DNA of 35,793 bases, from positions 1-35,793 of the forward strand of contig JAEZZO010000031.1 in the NCBI GenBank assembly GCA_023418475.1, written 5' to 3'. The position numbers were made by a program, and so were the translations under genes. The notes under the pieces are model-generated. The model did no database searches. It was given only the letters and a program-made list of their open reading frames with translations, and was not told the DNA's origin. The DNA is from Bacillota bacterium (lineage in GTDB: Bacteria > Bacillota > Clostridia > Lachnospirales > Lachnospiraceae). This document shows positions 17,050 through 24,862 of this stretch, one piece after another (position 1 is the first letter of the stretch; the number at the start of each line of letters is the position of its first letter).

Positions 17050-17160
17050 TTGAAAAGCATTGTATCCCTTGCTGTGCATCCGGTAATTCATTCTATTATA
17101 TGCTTTACTACACTGTTCTTAACAGAAACAGGCTGGCACAGAAGTATGCTCCGATTCTGA
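17050..17160 (+). CDS. Possible 36-residue small protein with TTG start
   Basis: An open frame starts at TTG after a very strong Shine-Dalgarno sequence (GAGGAGGTGG), though the spacing of about 4 bases is short. An extended -10 (TGCTATAAT, 16981-16989) lies about 60 bases upstream. The peptide (LKSIVSLAVHPVIHSIICFT, then a charged end) is moderately hydrophobic and resembles nothing that I recognise. The frame ends inside the large terminator hairpin that also serves xylB. It could equally be a noncoding transcript or chance. Confidence 0.25.
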   Translation: MKSIVSLAVHPVIHSIICFTTLFLTETGWHRSMLRF

Positions 17161-17187
17161 TCATACTATTCTGTGCCAGCCTGTTTT
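17127..17187. terminator. Strong bidirectional terminator downstream of xylB
   Basis: AACAGGCTGGCACAGAA (17127-17143) pairs with TTCTGTGCCAGCCTGTT, and a further GTATG/CATAC pair closes the stem. A TTTTT run follows on the plus strand (17184-17188) and TTTCTGTT on the minus strand. On the minus strand it lies 11 bases after the xylB stop. Confidence 0.85.
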
Positions 17188-17197
17188 TGATTATCTA

Positions 17198-18667
17198 TTA
17201 AGCCATTTTATCATACATTTCTTTTAAAGTAGGATAAAGCTGCTTGAATATCTCATATTTCTTATTATATAATTCCACATACGAAGGCTCCTGCTCTGTT
17301 GTATCTATCACCTTAATCAGCTTACCGCAGGCTTCTTCTACTGTTGCATATTTACCGCAGCCTACTGCAGCGAGGATTGCGGCACCAAATGCCGGACCTT
17401 CTTCCGAATTGATCTTATCAACCTTTACATTCAATACATCGGCAATAATTCTGCACCACAGCGGACTCTTGGCACCACCGCCATTAATACGAATTCTTTC
17501 AATTGCAACACCTAGAGATTTTGTAATTTCAAAGGAATCACGAAGTGCAAAAGCCACACCCTCCAGCACCGCCTGTGTCATATCTGCACGGGTCGTATCC
17601 ATTGTCATACCGATAAAGGTACCTCTTGCATTCGGATTATTATGAGGAGTTCTCTCTCCCATCAGATAAGGCAGGAAGAATACATTATTCTCTCCAAACT
17701 TTGTAATTGCCTGCTGCTCCTTGCCATATTCCTTAGTACCAATGATTTCGTCCATCCACCATTTATTAGAAGCTGCTGCACTAAGCATTACTCCCATGAA
17801 ATGGTATTTACCATCCGCATGTGCAAAGGCATGAAGAGAATTATTATCATCCACAGCAAATTCCTTCGTGGAAATAAATACTACACCTGAGGTTCCCAGT
17901 GAAACATTGCATTTCCCCTCACCTACCGTACCGGTGCCCACGGATGCAACCGCCTGATCGCCGCCTCCTGCAATTACCTTAACATTCGTGGATAATCCAA
18001 GCAGGTCTGCTGCTTCCTTCGTCATAGTTCCTACTACCTGATAGGACTCATGAATTTTAGCCATCTGCTCTTCCTTCAGTCCACAGATTTCAAGCATTTC
18101 CTTTGACCAGCACTTATTCTTAACATCTAACAAAAGCATACCGGAGGCATCTGAAACATCCGTACAATGTACTCCCGAAAGCTTATATGCTATGTAATCC
18201 TTCGGAAGCATTATCTTCTTAATTTTTGCAAAATTCTCCGGTTCATGCTTTCTTACCCATAAAAGCTTCGGTGCCGTAAAACCGGTTAAAGCCATATTCG
18301 CTGTATAGCTTGAGATTTTCTCCCTGCCGATCTCGTTATTCAAATAATCACATTCTGCCTGGGTACGTCCGTCATTCCAAAGAATTGCCGGGCGAATTAC
18401 ATTGTCCTTCTCATCCAGAATAACCATACCATGCATCTGCCCACTGAAGCTGATACCATCCACCAGTGATTTGTCGCAATCCTTTGTCAGTTCCTTAATC
18501 CCGTCTACAAGAGCGGAATACCAATCCTCCGGATTTTGCTCAGACCAGCCGGGCTTCGGAAAATATAGAGGATATTCCCTTGTAACAATACTCTTTATGT
18601 CTCCTTCTTCATCCATTAATAAAAGCTTTACAGAAGACGTCCCTAAATCAACACCAATGTATAACAT
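17198..18667 (-). CDS. xylB: Xylulokinase
   Basis: This 489-residue FGGY-family sugar kinase phosphorylates D-xylulose to xylulose 5-phosphate, feeding the pentose phosphate pathway. The N-terminal ATPase motif is YIGVDLGTSSVKLLLMDEEG, and the xylulokinase-type substrate region is SFSGQMHGMVILD and AILWNDGRTQAECD. The second domain carries NVSLGTSGVVF and GGGAKSPLWCRIIADVL, the FGGY signature region. The length matches characterised XylB. AAAGGAGA lies 8 bases before the ATG. A divergent ROK repressor gene, an operator-like palindrome at its promoter and a repetitive structured leader all point to regulation by pentose supply. No xylA or xylose transporter is in the window. xylB looks monocistronic, with a terminator immediately downstream. 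Confidence 0.95.
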   Translation of the reverse strand: MLYIGVDLGTSSVKLLLMDEEGDIKSIVTREYPLYFPKPGWSEQNPEDWYSALVDGIKELTKDCDKSLVDGISFSGQMHGMVILDEKDNVIRPAILWNDGRTQAECDYLNNEIGREKISSYTANMALTGFTAPKLLWVRKHEPENFAKIKKIMLPKDYIAYKLSGVHCTDVSDASGMLLLDVKNKCWSKEMLEICGLKEEQMAKIHESYQVVGTMTKEAADLLGLSTNVKVIAGGGDQAVASVGTGTVGEGKCNVSLGTSGVVFISTKEFAVDDNNSLHAFAHADGKYHFMGVMLSAAASNKWWMDEIIGTKEYGKEQQAITKFGENNVFFLPYLMGERTPHNNPNARGTFIGMTMDTTRADMTQAVLEGVAFALRDSFEITKSLGVAIERIRINGGGAKSPLWCRIIADVLNVKVDKINSEEGPAFGAAILAAVGCGKYATVEEACGKLIKVIDTTEQEPSYVELYNKKYEIFKQLYPTLKEMYDKMA

Positions 18668-18842
18668 CGTTCCATTCTCCTTTACTGTTTTTTGTAAAGG
18701 AGAATGTTTCTCCTTTACTGTTTTTTTGCAAAGGAGATTTTTCTCCTTTGTAGTATAGAACAGGCGATTTCTCTCCTATCCATTTCAGAAAGGAGTTACA
18801 CTCCCTTCTGACTTACCATCTCACTTTTCTGATCCGGTAAGT
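18668..18842 (-). promoter_or_regulatory. xylB leader: tandem Shine-Dalgarno/anti-Shine-Dalgarno ladder
   Basis: In transcript order the leader holds four hairpin units. The first pairs ACTTACC with GGTAAGT (18842-18811). Next is an 11-bp hairpin with a 3-base loop (18810-18786) whose 3' strand ends ACTCCTTTCTG. Then CAAAGGAGA pairs with TCTCCTTTG (18750-18729, 4-base loop), and GTAAAGGAGA pairs with TCTCCTTTAC (18718-18694, 5-base loop). The free GTAAAGGAGA (18685-18676) before the xylB ATG follows. The three AAAGGAGA units are spaced exactly 33 bases apart. The last anti-SD strand can pair either with the upstream unit or with the real ribosome site, so mutually exclusive folds exist. The sequence facts are certain; a switch function is inferred. 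Confidence 0.65.
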
Positions 18843-18872
18843 TATGATCATCTTAATTCTACTGGTTTTATA

Positions 18873-18932
18873 ATTGATTTGATGAATAAACTAATATAAA
18901 ACAAATATAACAACTCACTATATTTCTGTCAA
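18873..18932 (-). promoter_or_regulatory. xylB promoter and candidate ROK (XylR-type) operator
   Basis: On the minus strand a perfect TTGACA (18932-18927) and TATATT (18909-18904) have a 17-base spacer. Immediately downstream an imperfect 23-bp palindrome spans 18895-18873, with half sites ATTAGTTTATT and ATTGATTTGAT read from the two strands. It resembles the TTAGTTTGTT half-sites of known XylR operators and would cover the start of transcription. The partner is likely the divergent ROK protein. Confidence 0.7.
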
Positions 18933-19059
18933 GTAATAATACCTCAAATTATTATTTTGCATCACATGCTTTATCGCATCTTTAAAGTATGAACGGCATG
19001 CTATGTCTAGTAATCATAAGCACTCTAATATTAACAATATCATATGAAACATTCTGATT

Positions 19060-19103
19060 TGACAGACAAAGGCCTAAAATTCATTTGCCTTTATCCAAAT
19101 AAG
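19060..19103. repeat. Possible degenerate half-copy of the dispersed palindrome (ROK upstream region)
   Basis: GGCCTAAAATTCATTTGCC aligns with the left arm AAGCCTAAAAATGATTTGCC of the family, and a GACA-containing stretch precedes it as in copy A. The other half is missing. The remaining DNA from 18943 to 19206 shows no gene that I can support. Confidence 0.35.
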
Positions 19104-19215
19104 ATTTTATCTGATTAATCAACTTCATAAATAGATAGTAAAAAAATATTCTCTTTCCAAAGTAATTATTCTATGGTAACATAATAACTATTCTAGGAAG
19201 TAAAGGGTGACGGTA

Positions 19216-20376
19216 ATGGTAACAGGCAGTAAAGAGTTGATCAGAGATATAAATACAAGATTAGTGTTGGAAACAATTATTAATCATAATTCCATATCAA
19301 GAGCTGCAATTGCAAAGCATCTTGGTTTGACAAAGGCCACCATATCTGCAATTGTTCAGGAATTAATCAATAAGAAATTAGTAATTGAGATTGGCAGCGA
19401 TGATACAAGCCTGGGGCGTAAGCCAATCCTGCTTAGCCTGCATAAAAAAGCCGGCTTCGTGATCTGTATTGATATCGGTGTTGATACCATATCTGCACTG
19501 TTGTCTGATTTAGCTGGTGAGGACTGCAGCCTGAAACAGATCAAAACACCAAAGACCACCTCAAATATTATTGATTTCTTGATTCAGTTGATTGAATCCA
19601 TGAAAATTCCGAAAGGAACACCCTATGATTTAGTTGGAATAACACTGGGAATTCACGGAGTAATTATGAATAACCAGGTTTCCTTTGCTCCTTATTATAA
19701 TCTAGCCGGTATTAATCTGGCGGAAGGCTTGGAACATCAATTTAACGTGCCCGTATACCTGGAAAACGAAGCCAACTTATCGGTAATCGGTGAGAAAACC
19801 TTTCAATATGACTATCCTAACATTGCAAATATCAGCGTCCATTCCGGTATCGGTCTTGGAATTATCATAAACCATCAGCTTTATACTGGTTATAACGGAA
19901 GGGCTGGTGAATTCGGACATACAATTATAGAAATCGACGGACGTCAGTGTCCCTGCGGCAATAAAGGCTGTCTGGAGCAATATGTATCGGAAAGAACACT
20001 ATTGACTGAATATGCTAAGTTAAAAGGTGTTCCGGAAGTAAGCTTTGATGCGTTCCAGCACTCCTACCAGAGCAATGATCCCGATGCAGAGAAAATCATG
20101 GCCGACTTTATCAAATATATGTCTGTTTGCGTTAATAATATACTAAATGCCTATAACCCTGATATCGTTGTTATCAACAGCTCTTTTACCATAAATTTTC
20201 CACATATTACCAAACAAATTGAAAACGCCTTAACAAGCCGGATGAACAGCTATATCCAGATTGTACCATCCGTTCTTCAAGACACTTCCATCCTTCTCGG
20301 AGGTGCTTGTGTAGCAATCAAAGGTTTTCTGGGGATTGATCTGTTAAAACTTAATCACTATAATATCAGAGGGTAG
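19216..20376 (+). CDS. ROK family transcriptional repressor (XylR-like)
   Basis: This protein of about 386 residues has an N-terminal winged helix (SRAAIAKHLGLTKATISAIVQEL) and a ROK sugar-binding domain. GIDIGVDTI-type and GITLGIHGVI motifs are visible, and the zinc signature CPCGNKGCLEQY identifies repressors of the NagC/XylR class. Sugar binding releases these proteins from DNA. Its position, divergent from xylB with an operator-like palindrome at the xylB promoter, suggests that it controls xylose use. The ATG at 19216 has AAAGGGTGA 5 bases upstream and begins MVTGSKELIRDIN, a typical start for the family. A GTG at 19207 in the same frame, with AGGAAG upstream, would add three residues and is an alternative. 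Confidence 0.88.
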   Translation: MVTGSKELIRDINTRLVLETIINHNSISRAAIAKHLGLTKATISAIVQELINKKLVIEIGSDDTSLGRKPILLSLHKKAGFVICIDIGVDTISALLSDLAGEDCSLKQIKTPKTTSNIIDFLIQLIESMKIPKGTPYDLVGITLGIHGVIMNNQVSFAPYYNLAGINLAEGLEHQFNVPVYLENEANLSVIGEKTFQYDYPNIANISVHSGIGLGIIINHQLYTGYNGRAGEFGHTIIEIDGRQCPCGNKGCLEQYVSERTLLTEYAKLKGVPEVSFDAFQHSYQSNDPDAEKIMADFIKYMSVCVNNILNAYNPDIVVINSSFTINFPHITKQIENALTSRMNSYIQIVPSVLQDTSILLGGACVAIKGFLGIDLLKLNHYNIRG

Positions 20377-20528
20377 TTCTGTAAATAAAAGCTGTCCTTA
20401 ATGGTAACCTGTTACTGTATGAAACCTATTTCCGGAATAACATACAACCCGGGATAGAGAATATGGAATAAAATTATCATAGAAAACCAAGGTTGTTTTA
20501 ACGAATAAAACCTCACTCATAAAAGAAG

Positions 20529-20570
20529 AACCTGTTAGAAAATATAAATATCTTTCCCAGCAGGTTTTTT
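20529..20570. terminator. Bidirectional terminator between the ROK gene and the spore-protein gene
   Basis: AACCTG (20529-20534) pairs with CAGGTT (20561-20566), with inner AT-rich pairing, and TTTTTT follows on the plus strand. On the minus strand TTCTTCTTTT follows. It fits the end of both convergent genes. The intervening 20377-20528 holds nothing recognised. Confidence 0.7.
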
Positions 20571-20584
20571 CATTCATTTGTAAT

Positions 20585-20833
20585 TTACTTCATTGTTTCT
20601 TCTGAAAAAGGATGCGCCATTCCTGCGGCTTCCCTTTCTTTCTTTTTTTGTTCTTCTTTCCTCTTTTTGGTCATAATACCGCCTATTCGCCCCGATTCCT
20701 TTGCCGTCAACGATTTCCAGCCTGTTGCCATTACTTTATCCAGATAACCCAGTTCCTTTGCTATTTCATACTTTAATTCTTCCTCTGGCTTGATATGATC
20801 CAAATCTATCTTCTCTTCCTTCATCTTTCCCAT
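20585..20833 (-). CDS. Alpha/beta-type small acid-soluble spore protein
   Basis: This is an 82-residue charged protein. The centre, LKYEIAKELGYLDKV, then GWKSLTAKESGRIGGIMTKK, matches the conserved DNA-binding core of alpha/beta SASPs. YEIAKELG contains the Glu-Ile-Ala site at which the germination protease GPR cuts. Such proteins coat spore DNA, protect it against UV and heat, and are degraded on germination. The N-terminal extension and the Lys/Glu-rich C-terminal tail (about residues 58-82) are longer than in the classical ~60-70 residue proteins. AAGGGTG lies about 8 bases before the ATG. It lies 89 bases after addA on the same strand, and a forespore promoter was not clearly recognised. 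This is good evidence that the organism sporulates. Confidence 0.85.
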   Translation of the reverse strand: MGKMKEEKIDLDHIKPEEELKYEIAKELGYLDKVMATGWKSLTAKESGRIGGIMTKKRKEEQKKKEREAAGMAHPFSEETMK

Positions 20834-20922
20834 GGAGACACACCCTTCTGATACGAATTATGCATTTCAATAAGATGCCGGTTTATGGTATCTTAAGTAT
20901 CCTTAAGTGTTCCCCTATTTGT

Positions 20923-23900
20923 CTAATCTATTCGGATTTCTTTTCCAAGAGGCAGAGAATATAAGATGATCTCCTTAACCTTCATCTGAAACATCTGCTC
21001 CAGAGCCCGCCGGTAATATGCAAGCTGCACCTTATAGCGTTTCACCAGCAGTTCTTCCTCAAAGACATGATCCGATTTGTAGTCCAACAGAACCAATTCT
21101 CCGTCTTCTTCAAAAAATGTATCTATAATACCCTGAATAAGAATTAATTCATCACTTTCTGTATTTGGCATCACTTCCGATGCTTTCACGCCAAATACAA
21201 ACTGCTTTTCCTTATAAAGCTTCTGTGCAACAGCTGCTTTTCTCATACGCTTTGCGGCTTCACTCAAGGTAAAGTTATAGATATATTCCGTATTAAGCTT
21301 TCCGAGTTCTTTTGTCTCTATATGTCCATCCTCTATCAGACGGTTTAATTCCTTGAGAAGGTCCTGCTGTGTTTCAATTCTTGACAGATCAATCAATTCC
21401 AGTACCTTGTGATATAAGGTTCCTCTGTCTGATCCCGTTAAGACCTTTTCCTTTCCACTGATAAAATCTGGCACTGTCGCTGTCTCCAAATGATCTTTTT
21501 CAGCCGTTTTTCGGTACAGATTGACGCTGTGCTCTTCGTCCTGAAACTGTCCTATTTTTTTGAGCTCAGATACGGTCATTTTGACCTTTAAGCCCGCTTC
21601 ATTCTGATGCGGATATTGATAATGAAATCTTTCCCGGATCGCATCTCTTAGTTTCTGATCATAGACATCCTCCGTATTTGCAGCCAGGAGCTTCTCCTGA
21701 TCCTTCCCTGAGAATATCTGTTTTGCAACCTCTTCCCAGAGAAACTCCTTTCTGGAATAAACCGTTATAGAGATCTCCCCTCTTCTCCAGAACAGCATAT
21801 GCTTTCTGATCTCCGGTTCCCATCCGATCCTGTTGATAGTAGCAGGCAATACCCAGTCCAGATAACTTCTTGCCGAGATAATTTCAAAAAATGAAAATGA
21901 CTTTTTTCTGATCTCCTCCAGAGCTTTTAGATATCCTGTCAATATCAGCTTCTCTCTCGCTCTTGTCATTGCAACATAAAGAACACGAAGCTCTTCCCCC
22001 AGATTTTCCAGCTGTACCTTCTTCTGGATGACCTTCTTCATCAAAGTAGGTACTTTCGTTCTAAGCATACTGTCGATATAATCAGGTCCTATTCCCATTT
22101 CATTATGAAGGACAATTTTTTTTCTTAAATCCTGTGTATTAAACTGCTTACTCATACCGGCAACAAATACAATGGGAAACTCAAGGCCCTTACTCTTATG
22201 TATGCTCATAATTCTTACGGTATTCTCCTGCTCCCCTGAGGTTGATGCCTCTCCGAAGTCCACCTCGTATTTATGGAGCTTTTCAATATAGCGTATAAAA
22301 TGAAATAACCCGCTGTAACTTCCTTTTTCAAATCTAACGGCCTGGGAGATCAGCATATCTATGTTCGCTTTTCTCTGATCTCCACCTGGCATGGCACAGA
22401 CATAATAATAGTATCCGGTTCTATCCAAAATAATCTGTATCATTTCATGAATCGGTTTATAGCTTACCATGGAGCGGAAATCTTCAAGCATTGCAAGAAA
22501 ATGGTCTATTTTGACCTGTAGATCCTGATTGATATCTTCGTTAACACCATGCCTATCGTCTGCCTGGCTAAAACTCAGCAATGCTGTATACAGGCTCACA
22601 TTTCTCTCATAAGAACGGATGCTTGCCAGCTCTTTTGCCGATATCCCTCCCATCGGTGAATATAATACACCCATCAGAGGAATATCCTGTCTCGGATTAT
22701 CGATAATACGAAGCATATTTAAGATTGTCATAATCTCAAGCGTTTGAAAATATCCGGTACCCGTTTCTGCGTAGGCAGAGATACCTTCCTGCAAGAGCGT
22801 ATTTACAAAAATCTCGGACCAGTTTGACATACTGCGCAGCAGGATCACAATATCTCTGTAAATGGCCGGCCGGATGGAAGAAGCGGCTTTATCAAAGATC
22901 ATCATACCATTTTCCGGATTTGTTAATTCCTTAATCCTGCGGGCGATTACTCTTGCTTCAATTTCTTTCTTCGTATAAATAATTTCATTCTGATCAGCTG
23001 TATCAGCTTGCGTATCAGTTTTCACATCTACTTTGGCTTCCCTCTCCTCCAGGCTAACTCCGACTTCCTCCTCTGTTACCAACAACATTTCCACATCAAG
23101 AGGCTGTCTTTCAAAACATTGTGCAGCCGCAGTCTCCATACTTTCCCTGTCGTCAAGCTTCTTTGTATCGCTGCCATCTCGGTTATCAGACTTATTCTTT
23201 CCGTCATCCTCATATAAACCGCCATATTTCAGGGCTGCTGCTTCATCATAGACTATTCCTCCCACCGGACGCTGCATGATCTGCTCAAATACCATATTAA
23301 CATAATCAAGCACCAGCTTCCGGCTTCTGAAATTTTTATCCAAATCAATTCTCTGAAAGAAATTAACCTTACCCTCCTCCAGGAAATCCTCACACGAATA
23401 AGTATCATATTTTTCCATAAAGATTTCAGGCATCGCCAATCGAAATTTATAGATACTTTGCTTTACATCCCCAACCATGAAACGATTCGGCGCACCGCTC
23501 TCTTCCATCGAAATGCTCTTTAAGATAGTTTCCTGTACCAGGTTGCTGTCCTGATATTCATCTATCAGTATCTCTTCAAATTGCTCGGCAAGCTCCTGTG
23601 CTGCCGGTGTTGGAACCACCGCTCCATCCTCTTTTGGTTCGCTTACAAGGATTTTCAAGGCAAAATGCTCCAGATCATTGAAATCAATCAGATTTTTCTC
23701 TTCCTTCTTTTTCGCAAATTCTGTCATGAATTCCAGCGTAAGTTCGAAAAGTACTCCGATTATTCCTTTAACCGATTGAATATCCTTCAGCATTTCTTCG
23801 GGCATTTGGAAGAAAAACTGATTTACCAGTTCTTTTATTCCCTTTTTCATTTCCTCCCGAAGCGCTTTCACCTGCTCCTTCTTTTCTTCTGATACCTCAT

Positions 23901-24756
23901 CCTGTTTTTTGGAAGAGAGCCGTGCAAATGAAATATTCATAAAACTCTTCACCTGCTCATCATAGGAAGAACACGCACTTAATCCTTCCAGCAACTCGGC
24001 ATCGGATAGCAGCGCCGGCAGATATGCCGCCGGACCACAGCTCTCATTACACAGGGACAGTGCTTCCTGATTTTTATCTGACAGATCCTTTAGGACGGCG
24101 CTTACATAAGTCTTCAGTTCCTTCATCCAGGGAGCTGCTGACATTTCTTCGAGCGTTTCCAGCTCAAACATCTTTTTCATCCCGGCAATCCAACTCTCCG
24201 GCCAGGGATTACTCATCGAAAAGTTATATAGCATAAGAATTAGCTCTTCAATCGGTATGTCCGATTTGGAATAGGAATAGCTTTCCACAAAGGCATGAAA
24301 ATCCTCTCTTCCTTCCTCATACCATCGCTCCAGAATGTTAGCTATCACATCTGATTTCATCAAGGTGATTTCCGAGTCCTCCGCTATTTTAAACGAAGGG
24401 TCCAGATCAATCCGGTGAAAATAGTTACGGATTACATTCAGGCAGAAGCTATGTATCGTTGTAATTTGTGCACTCTGCAGCAGAGAAACCTGCCTTTGTA
24501 AATGCTGATTTTCCGGGTCTTTCATCAATTTAGCATCAATCGCTTTTCCGATACGTTCTCTCATTTCCCCAGCTGCTGCATTCGTAAAGGTTACAACCAG
24601 TAACCGATCAATATCAATAGGATTACTGCCCTCTGAAATCATCGAAATAATTCGTTCCACCAAGACCGCAGTTTTACCGGATCCTGCTGCCGCAGAAACC
24701 AGTAAATTTTTATTACGAATATCTATTACTTTCTGCTGTGCTTTTGTCCAGCCCAT
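20923..24756 (-). CDS. addA: ATP-dependent helicase/nuclease AddA
   Basis: This protein of 1277 residues is the helicase-nuclease subunit of AddAB, which resects double-strand breaks until it meets a Chi-type site and then prepares 3' ends for RecA. Motif Ia is LLVSAAAGSGKTAVLVERI (Lys28). LIDEYQDSN is the UvrD-type Walker B, NFRSR and TVRIMSIHKSKGLEFP are helicase motifs IV and V, and VAMTRAREKLILTG is motif VI. The C-terminal RecB-type nuclease has GTLYHKVLELID and LVLLDYKSDHV. A variable acidic insertion (about 550-610) is present. The longest frame begins at 24783, but GAGGAGAAGG directly precedes the ATG at 24756, giving MGWTKAQQ, which is the usual AddA start. It follows addB by 106 bases. 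Confidence 0.96.
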   Translation of the reverse strand: MGWTKAQQKVIDIRNKNLLVSAAAGSGKTAVLVERIISMISEGSNPIDIDRLLVVTFTNAAAGEMRERIGKAIDAKLMKDPENQHLQRQVSLLQSAQITTIHSFCLNVIRNYFHRIDLDPSFKIAEDSEITLMKSDVIANILERWYEEGREDFHAFVESYSYSKSDIPIEELILMLYNFSMSNPWPESWIAGMKKMFELETLEEMSAAPWMKELKTYVSAVLKDLSDKNQEALSLCNESCGPAAYLPALLSDAELLEGLSACSSYDEQVKSFMNISFARLSSKKQDEVSEEKKEQVKALREEMKKGIKELVNQFFFQMPEEMLKDIQSVKGIIGVLFELTLEFMTEFAKKKEEKNLIDFNDLEHFALKILVSEPKEDGAVVPTPAAQELAEQFEEILIDEYQDSNLVQETILKSISMEESGAPNRFMVGDVKQSIYKFRLAMPEIFMEKYDTYSCEDFLEEGKVNFFQRIDLDKNFRSRKLVLDYVNMVFEQIMQRPVGGIVYDEAAALKYGGLYEDDGKNKSDNRDGSDTKKLDDRESMETAAAQCFERQPLDVEMLLVTEEEVGVSLEEREAKVDVKTDTQADTADQNEIIYTKKEIEARVIARRIKELTNPENGMMIFDKAASSIRPAIYRDIVILLRSMSNWSEIFVNTLLQEGISAYAETGTGYFQTLEIMTILNMLRIIDNPRQDIPLMGVLYSPMGGISAKELASIRSYERNVSLYTALLSFSQADDRHGVNEDINQDLQVKIDHFLAMLEDFRSMVSYKPIHEMIQIILDRTGYYYYVCAMPGGDQRKANIDMLISQAVRFEKGSYSGLFHFIRYIEKLHKYEVDFGEASTSGEQENTVRIMSIHKSKGLEFPIVFVAGMSKQFNTQDLRKKIVLHNEMGIGPDYIDSMLRTKVPTLMKKVIQKKVQLENLGEELRVLYVAMTRAREKLILTGYLKALEEIRKKSFSFFEIISARSYLDWVLPATINRIGWEPEIRKHMLFWRRGEISITVYSRKEFLWEEVAKQIFSGKDQEKLLAANTEDVYDQKLRDAIRERFHYQYPHQNEAGLKVKMTVSELKKIGQFQDEEHSVNLYRKTAEKDHLETATVPDFISGKEKVLTGSDRGTLYHKVLELIDLSRIETQQDLLKELNRLIEDGHIETKELGKLNTEYIYNFTLSEAAKRMRKAAVAQKLYKEKQFVFGVKASEVMPNTESDELILIQGIIDTFFEEDGELVLLDYKSDHVFEEELLVKRYKVQLAYYRRALEQMFQMKVKEIILYSLPLGKEIRID

Positions 24757-24862
24757 ACCTTCTCCTCTTTTACTGATTACCATAATGAATAATCATTGTT
24801 TTTTCTATATATAATCATGATTTTCCTGACAAAAGTCATAAATGATTATTTGATATGATTAC

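Noticed and set aside
18676..18750. Regular 33-base spacing of short repeats looked at first like a small CRISPR array
   Set aside because: The repeats are only about 10 bases, the intervening sequence is their own complement rather than unique spacers, and no cas genes are nearby.
22981..23251. Plus-strand frames inside addA
   Set aside because: They are shadows of the long AddA coding frame and lack start signals.
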